Assembly: GCA_029266815.1 (NCBI GenBank)
Contig: JAQSWC010000002.1
Coordinates: 1 to 19,914 of the forward strand
DNA: 19,914 nucleotides
From: Paucimonas sp.
GTDB lineage: Bacteria; Pseudomonadota; Gammaproteobacteria; Burkholderiales; Burkholderiaceae_D
Direction of reading: 5' to 3'
Each line of letters starts with the position of its first letter. Position 1 is the first letter of the stretch. Position numbers and translations under genes: made by a program. Positions 1 through 8,700 of this stretch are shown here, one piece after another. The notes below the pieces were generated by a model, which saw nothing but the letters and a program-made list of their open reading frames with translations, made no database searches and was not told the origin of the DNA.

Positions 1-1
1 G

Positions 2-361
2 TTCAAGAAGACCAAGCCCGCAAAGGTGGAAAACACATTACTGTCCGACGACAGCGCCGAACTCGATACAACTTCATTGAGCGCGATGGAGTTGAACTGC
101 GAGCTGGGGCGAAAGATGACGGTGTACCGCAAGAGCAAAGACGAAGGCCAGATCGCAGTGCGGTGGAAGGAAAAGCTGCTGCGCTTCCTGCGCGTGGATA
201 CGCAGACAGGGGCGCACCGCTATGAAAACGAGAAGCACGGGCTGGTCTGGATAGGCATCCCGGGCAAGAGCATGCTGCTGGATTCGAAGAACGGCCGTCA
301 GCTTGCGAATGAATGCATGAACGCAGAACAGGCGCAAGAAGCACTGAAGGCAAAAGGATAA
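2..361 (+). CDS. MliC-like lysozyme-inhibitor domain protein (5' end missing)
   Basis: The reading frame is open to the left window edge, so the gene most likely begins upstream. A GTG at 26 is possible but has no Shine-Dalgarno. The visible part (about 119 residues) holds two widely spaced cysteines (NCELG and NEC), a motif GAHRYEN and the stretch GLVWIGIPGKSMLLDS. This spacing resembles the MliC/PliC family, periplasmic or lipid-anchored inhibitors of C-type lysozyme whose single disulfide links such cysteines; in that family a Ser/Lys pair late in the domain enters the lysozyme active site, and a KS pair is present here. A signal peptide or lipobox would be upstream and cannot be seen. The family call is by recalled pattern only. 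A hairpin follows the stop at 363-385, then acnA on the same strand. Confidence 0.5.
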   Translation, partial: FKKTKPAKVENTLLSDDSAELDTTSLSAMELNCELGRKMTVYRKSKDEGQIAVRWKEKLLRFLRVDTQTGAHRYENEKHGLVWIGIPGKSMLLDSKNGRQLANECMNAEQAQEALKAKG

Positions 362-362
362 G

Positions 363-385
363 GGCTGTGCCGTTGCGGGACAGCC
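363..385 (+). terminator. Hairpin after the MliC-like gene, no T-tract
   Basis: Arms GGCTGT (363-368) and ACAGCC (380-385) pair perfectly. A further CCG/CGG pairing lies inside, across one G-G mismatch, leaving a TTG loop. There is no run of T after it, so factor-independent termination is doubtful. It may be a 3' mRNA stabiliser or part of the acnA leader. Confidence 0.3.
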
Positions 386-442
386 TGGAATGAAACTGTA
401 GTTAATCATCTCAACAACATCGTCCATTCAAGGAGAGCTTTT

Positions 443-3154
443 ATGTCTCGCAATACGTTGAACACGCTGAAGGAATTCAAGATTTCGGGTTCCAAGAAAG
501 GCAAGTTCCACTCCCTGCCCGCCCTGGGCAAAGCGCTCGGCACCGATCTTTCGCGTCTGCCGGTCTCGATCCGCATCGTGCTGGAATCGGTGCTGCGCAA
601 CTGCGACGGCAAGAAGGTCACCGAAGAGCATGTGAAGCAACTGGCAAGCTGGGGAGCAACAGCGCCGCGTGTGGACGAAATTCCGTTTGTGGTGGCCCGC
701 GTGGTGCTGCAGGACTTCACCGGCGTGCCGCTGCTAGCCGACTTGGCTGCGATGCGCGGCGTCGCCGGCAAGATGGGCAAGAATCCCAAGAACATTGAGC
801 CGCTGGTACCGGTGGATCTGGTCGTCGACCACTCGGTGCAGATCGACCACTTCCGCGAGAAGAAGGCGCTCGATCTCAACATGAAGCTGGAATTCCAGCG
901 CAACAACGAGCGCTACCAGTTCATGAAGTGGGGCATGCAGGCATTCGACACCTTCGGCGTGGTGCCTCCGGGCTTCGGCATCGTCCACCAGGTCAACCTC
1001 GAATACCTCGCGCGGGGCGTGCATAACAAAGGCGGTGTGTACTACCCAGACACCCTGGTCGGCACCGACTCCCACACCACCATGATCAACGGCATCGGCG
1101 TGGTTGGCTGGGGCGTGGGCGGCATCGAGGCCGAAGCCGGCATGCTGGGCCAGCCGGTGTACTTCCTCACGCCTGACGTGGTCGGCGTGAACCTCACCGG
1201 CATCCTGCGTGAAGGCGTGACGGCGACCGACTTGGTGCTCACCATCACCGAGATGCTGCGCAAGGAAAAGGTGGTCGGCAAGTTCGTTGAATTCTTCGGC
1301 GAAGGCACGCAATTCCTGTCGTTGACCGATCGCGCTACGATCGCCAACATGGCGCCCGAATACGGCGCGACAATGGGCTTCTTCCCGGTCGACGAACAGA
1401 CCATCGAATACTTCAGGGGCACCGGCCGTACCAAGGCTGAAATCGAAGCCTTCGAAGCGTACTTCAAGGCGCAGGGCCTGTTCGGTATTCCGAAGTCCGG
1501 CGAGATCGATTACACCAAGGTGGTATCGCTCGACCTGGGTTCCGTCGCTCCTTCGCTCGCAGGTCCGAAGCGTCCGCAAGACCGTATCGAAATCGGCTGC
1601 GTAAAGCAGACCTTCGCCGATCTCTTCTCGAAGCCTACAGCCGAAAACGGTTTCAACAAGAAGGCCGAAGACCTGGAAGCACAGTACGAGACATCGGACG
1701 GCGTGAAGATCAAGAGCGGCGACGTACTGATTGCTGCCATCACCTCCTGCACCAACACCTCGAACCCGAGCGTGCTGCTGGGCGCCGGCTTGCTGGCGAA
1801 GAAAGCGGTCGAAGCCGGCCTCAAGGTCGCGCCGCATATCAAGACTTCGCTCGCTCCGGGATCGCGCGTCGTCACCAAGTATCTCGAAGCAGCAGGTCTG
1901 CTTCCGTACCTGGAAAAGCTCGGCTTCGGCGTGACCGCCTATGGCTGCACGACCTGTATCGGTAATGCCGGCGACCTGACCGCGCCGCTGAACGAAGCCA
2001 TCGTCAAGAACGACGTCGTTGCCGCAGCCGTGCTGTCAGGCAACCGCAATTTCGAAGCCCGTATCCACCCGAACATCCGCGCCAATTTCCTGGCTTCGCC
2101 GCCGCTGGTCGTCGCCTACGCAATTGCAGGCAACGTCACCAAGGACTTGATGACCGAGCCGGTCGGCAAGGGCAAGGGCGGCAAGGATATCTACCTCGGC
2201 GACATCTGGCCGACTTCGCAGGAAGTCAACAAGCTGATGAAGTTCGCGATGAATTCCAAGGTATTCAAGGCGAACTACGAGGACGTCAAGGGTGCGCCGG
2301 GCAAGCTGTGGGAAAAGATCAGCGGCGTGGCCAAGGGCCAGGTCTATAACTGGCCGAAATCGACCTACATTGCAGAGCCCCCGTTCTTCGAGGATTTCGG
2401 CATGGAGCCGAAGGCGGCAGCCACCGGCATTTCCGGCGCGCGTGCGCTGGGCGTATTCGGTGACTCGATCACGACCGACCACATTTCCCCGGCCGGTTCC
2501 ATCAAGGAATCCAGCCCGGCAGGCAAATGGCTGCTGGAAAATGGCGTGCAAAAGGCCGACTTCAACTCCTACGGCTCGCGCCGCGGCAACCATGAAGTGA
2601 TGATGCGCGGCACCTTCGCCAATGTGCGCATCAAGAACTTGATGATCCCGGCCAAGCCGGACGGTTCGCGCGTAGAAGGCGGTATCACGGTGCACCAGCC
2701 CGGCGGCCAGGAAATGTCTATCTACGACGCCGCGATGAAATACATTGCCGACGGCGTGCCGACCATGATCTTCGGTGGCGAGGAATACGGCACAGGCTCT
2801 TCGCGTGACTGGGCGGCCAAGGGCACCCAATTGCTGGGCGTGAAAGCCGTGGTAGCGCGTTCGTTCGAGCGCATCCATCGCTCCAACCTGGTCGGCATGG
2901 GCGTGCTGCCGCTGCAGTTCCTGGGCGAAGACAGCGTTCAGTCGCTGGGCATCAAGGGCGACGAGACCTTTGACCTGCAAGGCATCGAAGGCGAGATCAA
3001 GCCCCAGCAGGAAGTCACGCTGGTGATCAAGCGTGCAGGCGGCGAGACTAAAAAGGTCAGGCTGCTGCTGCGCATCGATACGCCTATTGAAGTGGACTAC
3101 TATAAGCATGGCGGCATCCTGCCGTTCGTGCTGCGTCAACTGCTGGCTGCGTAA
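443..3154 (+). CDS. acnA: Aconitate hydratase A
   Basis: This [4Fe-4S] enzyme interconverts citrate and isocitrate in the cytosolic TCA and glyoxylate cycles. The product is 903 residues, the usual AcnA/IRP-type length. The three cluster-binding cysteines are seen at C436 (TSCTNTSNP), C502 and C505 (YGCTTCIG), close to the positions known in E. coli AcnA and human IRP1. The active-site motifs GTDSHTTM (N-terminal part) and GTGSSRDWAAKG (C-terminal swivel domain) are intact. The ATG at 443 has AGGAG at 431-435, seven bases upstream. It lies 81 bases after the MliC-like gene and 54 bases before a small membrane-protein gene. The sequence fits AcnA rather than AcnB (different domain order). AcnD of the methylcitrate pathway is less likely because no prp genes adjoin. 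Confidence 0.97.
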   Translation: MSRNTLNTLKEFKISGSKKGKFHSLPALGKALGTDLSRLPVSIRIVLESVLRNCDGKKVTEEHVKQLASWGATAPRVDEIPFVVARVVLQDFTGVPLLADLAAMRGVAGKMGKNPKNIEPLVPVDLVVDHSVQIDHFREKKALDLNMKLEFQRNNERYQFMKWGMQAFDTFGVVPPGFGIVHQVNLEYLARGVHNKGGVYYPDTLVGTDSHTTMINGIGVVGWGVGGIEAEAGMLGQPVYFLTPDVVGVNLTGILREGVTATDLVLTITEMLRKEKVVGKFVEFFGEGTQFLSLTDRATIANMAPEYGATMGFFPVDEQTIEYFRGTGRTKAEIEAFEAYFKAQGLFGIPKSGEIDYTKVVSLDLGSVAPSLAGPKRPQDRIEIGCVKQTFADLFSKPTAENGFNKKAEDLEAQYETSDGVKIKSGDVLIAAITSCTNTSNPSVLLGAGLLAKKAVEAGLKVAPHIKTSLAPGSRVVTKYLEAAGLLPYLEKLGFGVTAYGCTTCIGNAGDLTAPLNEAIVKNDVVAAAVLSGNRNFEARIHPNIRANFLASPPLVVAYAIAGNVTKDLMTEPVGKGKGGKDIYLGDIWPTSQEVNKLMKFAMNSKVFKANYEDVKGAPGKLWEKISGVAKGQVYNWPKSTYIAEPPFFEDFGMEPKAAATGISGARALGVFGDSITTDHISPAGSIKESSPAGKWLLENGVQKADFNSYGSRRGNHEVMMRGTFANVRIKNLMIPAKPDGSRVEGGITVHQPGGQEMSIYDAAMKYIADGVPTMIFGGEEYGTGSSRDWAAKGTQLLGVKAVVARSFERIHRSNLVGMGVLPLQFLGEDSVQSLGIKGDETFDLQGIEGEIKPQQEVTLVIKRAGGETKKVRLLLRIDTPIEVDYYKHGGILPFVLRQLLAA

Positions 3155-3163
3155 AAAGCCAAC

Positions 3164-3189
3164 GGCGCGTGCGTTCAGACGCACGCGCC
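3164..3189 (+). repeat. Perfect 11-bp hairpin between acnA and the next gene
   Basis: GGCGCGTGCGT (3164-3174) pairs fully with ACGCACGCGCC (3179-3189) around a 4-base TCAG loop, ten bases after the acnA stop. No T-tract follows; instead the Shine-Dalgarno of the next gene starts six bases later. It could act as an RNA 3'-end protector or processing site, or as a leaky or factor-dependent terminator. It could also affect ribosome access to the downstream gene. Confidence 0.6.
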
Positions 3190-3208
3190 AGCCGTAAGGA
3201 GATCGATC

Positions 3209-3478
3209 ATGTGGAAAGTGCTTGCAGTAACCGGGGGTTTGGCTGCAGTCGTGATTTTTGCGCTATTGAACGGCGGCAGCGGCCCGCAGGGCGAGAATTC
3301 GATGCATTCTTCCACACCCGCCCGGATGGCGGGAGAAACGGCTCCCGCCGATGCCCAGACTGCAACCCGCGGTATCAACTCGGCGGCAAAGTACGAACGG
3401 CCTTCGCGAGTCACTCAATCGACGACTGGCACCACAGTCGTGCTTCGCGGCGGCGTCGAACCCAAGCCGCGAGACTGA
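3209..3478 (+). CDS. Small membrane-anchored protein of unknown function
   Basis: An 89-residue ORF starts at ATG 3209 with a very good Shine-Dalgarno, TAAGGAG at 3195-3201, seven bases before the start. Residues about 3-20 (KVLAVTGGLAAVVIFALL) form one hydrophobic segment that would serve as an uncleaved membrane anchor or signal peptide. The remaining roughly 65 residues are polar, rich in Ser, Thr, Ala and Arg, and probably disordered in the periplasm. No conserved domain or cysteine is recognisable. It lies downstream of acnA on the same strand, separated by the 11-bp hairpin, and may be read through from it. The gene is supported by its ribosome site and membrane segment, not by family recognition. 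Confidence 0.6.
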   Translation: MWKVLAVTGGLAAVVIFALLNGGSGPQGENSMHSSTPARMAGETAPADAQTATRGINSAAKYERPSRVTQSTTGTTVVLRGGVEPKPRD

Positions 3479-3552
3479 AAAATATGCCGAAACGCAAGCC
3501 GCGGTTGGCGTTCCTCGGATAAATTCTGCAAGCCTACTTTCCTTACTAAGCC

Positions 3553-4806
3553 ATGCGCCGCTCATCCAAAACTTATTCGCTCAAGCTGTCGGCAGACAGC
3601 CAGAAGCTCGTGTCGCTGGCGCAGGCGCTGGCACAGGCAGGCAGCCGTCTGGAAGAACGCGCCTGGGAAAGACGACTTGACGCATTGCTACAGCGGCTGA
3701 TGAAAAATCATCATCAGGACGTAGTTGACGCTGCGCTGGAACATGCGTTCAAGCAGCGCTCCCCCGCATATGATGCATTGATGGACTCGGTAGAGGCAGT
3801 CAGCGAATCGTGCGTGCTCGAACAGGACGGAGAATCCTACGACTGCCTCCTGATTGCGGCGCCCATACTCGCGTGGACCCGCTTTGCCATCGGTTCCGGC
3901 CTGCTCACGCAAGAGGTGGTCGACACGCTCTCGGCGCACCTGTACGGACATGTGCTGGCATCCGGCGCCCAGCTTGCAATTGCTCCGCATCTGTACTCCA
4001 TAGACCAGCTCCCGCGCAGTCATGCCGACACCTTTGCAATAACGCAGCAGCTCGCGCGTTCGGCACTGAGGAAGGCGACTGCCAAAGGGCCGGCGCATCC
4101 CGCCGAAACCGTTCCCTTTCTCGCGGACACACGCTACCTGATTGCATGCGTAGCAGTGAAAAGCGGAGAACCCGTCTTCGCCTGGCAAGACAGCACGGCG
4201 CCTGACGGACGAGAACAGTCGCTCAATCAATGGCGGACGCAGGCGACGCCAAACATCGCTCGACTGCTTCAGGGCTGCGGCGTTGAACTGCTTCTGCCAG
4301 ATGCCTATCACGTGGCGTGTCGGGAAGCTGACAAGCAGATCCGTCCGATTTCGATCAAGGCCGCAGTTAACTATCTGACGAATGCTCTCGGCACCGGCGC
4401 CGACATGCTTCACGCAAGCGTAGGCGGCTTTGGCGCCGACCCGACGGAAGGACGCGTCGACGAATACAGAATAGGTTTCCTGGTAAGGAACACGCCTGAC
4501 GTGGTATACGGCGTCGTATGGCCCCTATACGGGCAGGAAGACGAAGACGAGCCTCTCGGTATGCCGCTGGATCCTGAAACCAAGGCGCTGCTGGCGCCGT
4601 CCAGCGACGCGGACCTGACACCGCTTGAGGAAATTTTTGCGCTGCTTCGTGCCTGCGGCATCGTTCACATCAAGCATCACAAGGGCTGTTTCTCAATGGA
4701 GTCGTGCGAAGACTGTGGCGCGGCCTTGTTTCCGGATTTGTCCGGTGAATTGGCCCATGCCGAAATGCCCGAAGACCTGCCGCAGACCACTGGCCATTTC
4801 CATTGA
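3553..4806 (+). CDS. DUF2863 family protein
   Basis: A 417-residue soluble protein whose N-terminus (SADSQKLVSLAQALAQAGSRLEER) and general layout match the DUF2863 family as I recall it from Burkholderiales; its function is not established. No signal peptide or membrane segment is visible. Near the C-terminus is a cluster H372, H375, H376, C379, C385, C388 (pattern HxxHHxxCx5CxxC), which could bind a metal; this is inference from spacing. The start at 3553 has no clear Shine-Dalgarno, but the N-terminal similarity begins right there. The gene ends seven bases from the stop of the convergent CYTH gene, so the two transcripts probably overlap. Confidence 0.8.
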   Translation: MRRSSKTYSLKLSADSQKLVSLAQALAQAGSRLEERAWERRLDALLQRLMKNHHQDVVDAALEHAFKQRSPAYDALMDSVEAVSESCVLEQDGESYDCLLIAAPILAWTRFAIGSGLLTQEVVDTLSAHLYGHVLASGAQLAIAPHLYSIDQLPRSHADTFAITQQLARSALRKATAKGPAHPAETVPFLADTRYLIACVAVKSGEPVFAWQDSTAPDGREQSLNQWRTQATPNIARLLQGCGVELLLPDAYHVACREADKQIRPISIKAAVNYLTNALGTGADMLHASVGGFGADPTEGRVDEYRIGFLVRNTPDVVYGVVWPLYGQEDEDEPLGMPLDPETKALLAPSSDADLTPLEEIFALLRACGIVHIKHHKGCFSMESCEDCGAALFPDLSGELAHAEMPEDLPQTTGHFH

Positions 4807-4813
4807 GGCCTGA

Positions 4814-5287
4814 TCAGCGGCCTTGCCATTGCGAATACGGATGCCGCAATAGGTTTGAATTGAAATAACGCGGATCGCCGCTGACTTCTTCGCCCAGCCA
4901 CGCCGGCAGCTCGAATTGCTGGTCTTCGGCGCTCAACTCGATCTCTGCGACGACTAGTCCCGCGTTATCTCCGAAGAACTCGTCAATCTCCCACATCAGT
5001 CCGTCTGCAGGAATTCTGTAGCGATGTTTGTGTATCAATGGCGTGTGACATAAGGTTTCAAGGAGTTCCCTCGCGTCTTTCGCAGGAATCGAATACTCCC
5101 ACTCGCCTCTGCTCACGCCCGAGACCGGCCCTTTGACGGTCAAGGTGCCCTTTTCCGCTTCCAGCCTGACACGCACAGTGCGCGCGGGATCTGAGGAAAG
5201 ATATCCCTGCATGATCAACACCGGCTCCGCCAGGCGTTTCCAGCTTTCGCCTTGCACAAGGAACTTGCGTTCGATTTCTTTGCCCAT
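4814..5287 (-). CDS. CYTH domain protein, probable inorganic triphosphatase
   Basis: A 157-residue single-domain CYTH (triphosphate tunnel metalloenzyme) protein. The signature EIERKFLV (E4, E6, K8) opens the chain. Other tunnel residues are visible: R39 and R41 in TVRVRL, K52 in TLTVKG, E62 and E64 in EWEY, K87, R89 and R91 in HKHRYRI, E100 and D102 in WEIDEF, and E115 and E117 in AEIEL. Bacterial stand-alone members of this size, such as the Nitrosomonas europaea protein, hydrolyse tripolyphosphate with a divalent metal, so a triphosphatase is the best guess; adenylate cyclase activity of the CyaB type is less likely. It is cytosolic. The ATG at 5287 follows a purine-rich AGAAGG about ten bases upstream. 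It is divergent from the tRNA-Pro gene and convergent with the DUF2863 gene. Confidence 0.88.
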   Translation of the reverse strand: MGKEIERKFLVQGESWKRLAEPVLIMQGYLSSDPARTVRVRLEAEKGTLTVKGPVSGVSRGEWEYSIPAKDARELLETLCHTPLIHKHRYRIPADGLMWEIDEFFGDNAGLVVAEIELSAEDQQFELPAWLGEEVSGDPRYFNSNLLRHPYSQWQGR

Positions 5288-5343
5288 GATCGAAAAACCT
5301 TCTTGTCAAAACAATGGAATCATAGCGAAAGACATTTATGCTC

Positions 5344-5352
5344 TGCTATAAT
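5344..5352 (+). promoter_or_regulatory. Extended -10 promoter of tRNA-Pro
   Basis: TGCTATAAT contains a perfect TATAAT (5347-5352) preceded by the TG of an extended -10. No good -35 is present at 16-18 bases upstream, which fits extended -10 usage. Transcription would begin near 5358-5360, only a few bases before the mature tRNA 5' end at 5364. Confidence 0.75.
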
Positions 5353-5362
5353 TCGCACTTCG

Positions 5363-5440
<78 letters not shown>

Positions 5441-5450
5441 CTCACTCTGA

Positions 5451-5488
5451 AAAAGCCGGTTAAGTGGATTCACTTGCCGGCTTTTTTC
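5451..5488 (+). terminator. Intrinsic terminator of tRNA-Pro
   Basis: AAAAGCCGG (5451-5459) pairs with CCGGCTTTT (5477-5485), and an inner AAGTG/CACTT pairing closes a GATT loop. The hairpin runs into a long T-rich stretch (TTTTTTCTTTTC). This is the clearest terminator in the window. Confidence 0.92.
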
Positions 5489-5707
5489 TTTTCTTTTCTT
5501 TCTCGCCTTCCCGTCCGGATTCTGCCCGTGGCGGCGCCGTACTTGAGTTCACTTGGCAAAGAGGCATGTCAGGCACCGTCAATCCTCATGGCGCCGTAAC
5601 ATTTTTCGTGCGCTCTACGCGAGCAATTGTTAATTAAGGATTCATTGCACACTCTACGTTGCATATTCGAACGCACATGATTGTGTTTCGGAAGTACATC
5701 TGTTGAA

Positions 5708-8700
5708 ATGATCAAGAGAAAACTCGTTTGGCCCCGAGTTTCGAACGGCCCCACCATGGACGCGAGGTCTCATTTGGCAAAGACGCAAATTCCGCTGAAT
5801 ACGCCTGACGATCTCGATCGCGCGCTTGCCAAGGCAGAGGCCGCACTTCACGGCTCACCCGACGCAGTCAATACCTGCTTTGATGCACTGGAAGCGGCGA
5901 AGAACCTGTGCCACAGGCCTGCTCAGGTAAAAGCGGTCATGCTGCTGGCCAAAGCGGAGAGCTGGGGCAACTTCCTTCTCGATCCGCGCACTTTCCACAA
6001 CGAGATCGCCATGGCGCTCGAACTGGCAACGTCGATGAACCAGTTCAGTGAGGCATCGCGCCTGCTCGAGCGCATGGGCCGCTATTATTACGGACAGGCT
6101 GAGTATCGCAAAGCCATGCAGGCCATGGGCCGCGCCATGGAAACCGCCGAGCTCGCCGGCCGCGACGACGTGTGGGCGGATGCGTATATCAGCATCGGAC
6201 AGATTTACTTCGCCCTGGGCGACTGCGAACGGGCGCAGGAGGTTTTCGAGCAGGTGCTGGCGCAATTGCCGGAAGACGCTTACTTCAGCCGCGCTTCCAC
6301 ATTGATCAATCTCGGCGTCAACCAGACCTCGCTCGGAAAGCTTGATGAAGCCACGAAAACCATAGAGGCCGCACTCGTCATTGCCAGACGAGAAAATTTC
6401 CTGAACCATATCGCCGAGTGCCTCCACCGTCTCGGCGACCTCAAGCGTATGTGCGGCGATCCTCAAGGCGCTGTAAGAAATCTCGACGAAGCGTTACCCA
6501 TCGCACAGAGCGTCAATTTCCTCTGGGGAGAAATGATGATTCATTTCTCCCTTGGCGAAGCATGGTGCGTCTTGGGAGATATCCAGCGAGGCATGGATTG
6601 TTTGCTGGTTGCGGCAGCCCGTGCGGAACGCGCCGACATGAAAGAGCAGTTGCGCAATATAAAAAGGTCCATGGCGCACTGGTCCGAGAAGACCGGAGAC
6701 CATGCGGGAGCATGCACGTTCTATAGTGAGGTCATACAGATCCAGCGCGTGCTCGACGAGCGCAACGTGCCGTCGCGCGTCAAGGAATTCGACCGCTTTG
6801 CCAAGCCTGGCGACGCTCCAGAGGAAATGTTGCTTTCGCTGTCCAATCACCGGTTGATAGACGATGGCGATCTCGAATATGCGGGACGCCATCTGCTGGA
6901 AACCGCGACGAAACTTCTGCAGGTCGCTCATGCGAACCTGTGGATACTCTCGAACGACGGCATGCGCCTGGATTGCATCGCGACACATTCTTCTCCAGGT
7001 TTGTCGACCCCATCCACCATGTTGCTGGACAAGGGGGAGTTTCCACTTTTCTTCCAATGGCTCGAGAACCCGCCTGCGCCACTGATCGCGCATGATGCGC
7101 TTCACCACCCTTTCACGCTCGAGCTGGCTCGAACCTACCTGACGGCAAGAGACATACGTTCGATATTGATCGCCCCCATTCGCATGCATGGCCGGGTACA
7201 AGGCATGCTGTGCTGCGAGCAGTCGTGCAAAGCGCGCAGTTGGGATCCGGACGATGTCATGCACGCCACTCAACTCGCGGGCATTGCCGCGCGAGCTTTG
7301 CTGAATCGGGAACGGGAACGGTTTCAGAAGGAAAACCTCCAACTCAGCGAGCAACTGCGTCAGAGCCTTGCAGAGAAGGAGCTCATAGAACAGTCGGCTC
7401 GCCAGATCATCAACGCAACCGGATCAATTGCAGGCCAGTCTTATCTCGAACTGCTGGCGCGCCAATTGACAAAAGTGCTGGGCGGCGACTTCGTTATGAT
7501 CGGCCGGCTGTCGCCGGAAGGCGAAAAAATGGACAGCCTGGTAAGGTGCTCAGCCTCGGGGTTGCTTCCTCCTGCAAGCTATGAAGTGAGTGCCACTGCA
7601 ATGCAAAAAGCATTGCTCAATGCTAGCTGCTACTGTCCGGCAGAGGCTCGCGACGAGTTCCCGAATGACGCTCTGCTCCGAGAGCTCGGCATCAACTGCT
7701 GCTTCGGCGTCGCACTTTATGCTAATGATGGCAGCGCAATCGGCGTGATGGCGATACTGAATCGTCAGCCGTATTCCCTTCCCGCTCTTGCGAATACCTT
7801 GCTCGGACTCTTTTCAGGACGGGTCGGTGCTGAAATAGAACGCAGCGATTTCGAAGGCCGGCTCCTGCGGCAAAACGAGGAGCTTGAACGGCGCGTACTG
7901 GAAAGAACGCGGGAGCTGGAGCAGGCGAAAGATCTGGCGGAAGCGGCTACCGCGGCAAAATCGCTTTTCCTCGCCCATATGTCGCACGAAATCCGAACGC
8001 CGCTGAATGCCGTGATCGGTTATGCGCAACTGCTGCGCCGCGACGCCCGGTTGCCTCCGGACTTGAAAAACATCGTGGTCCCCATCGAACAGTCGGGAAA
8101 CCACCTGCTTGAACTGGTCAACGATGTGCTTGACCTTTCCAAGATCGAGGTCGGTCAGTCGCCGATGGAAACAGGCGATTTCGACCTGGCCGTGCTCTGT
8201 ACGGAGATGACCCGCATGTTCACCCTGCGCTGCGAAGAAAAGCGGCTGCATTGGATTTCCTGTACCGATTTGCCGGTAAGCCGTCCGGTCCGGGGCGACG
8301 CGGGCAAGCTGCGCCAGGTACTAACCAACCTGTTGGGCAACGCAGTGAAATTTACTGAAACCGGCAGCGTCAGCTTGAGCGTGCGCGCTCTTGAAGACCA
8401 CTGGTTTGAATTCGAAGTAAGCGACACGGGCATCGGCATGTCGGCGGAAGATCAAACACGATTGTTCGAACCGTTCCAGCAAACACAGGCCGGACGGCGA
8501 AAAGGCGGCACGGGCCTCGGGCTTGCCCTCTCCAAGCGCCAACTGGATCTCATGGGCAGCAGCCTGCAGGTCGATTCGCAGCCTCATCGAGGAAGCCGCT
8601 TCCATTTTCGGCTCAGGCTGATCGAAGCTCAAGGCCCAGTAGCAGCGGCTCCGTCCACGTATGAAAACGTGGTCGGCATTCGCAATGCGCAAGACTATCG

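Noticed and set aside
734..1837. Long antisense reading frame (367 residues) opposite acnA
   Set aside because: High-GC shadow of acnA with His/Asp/Val-rich composition, no motif and no ribosome site.
2036..3184. Long antisense reading frame (382 residues) opposite the acnA 3' half
   Set aside because: Same shadow effect; it runs past the acnA stop only by chance and has no recognisable domain.
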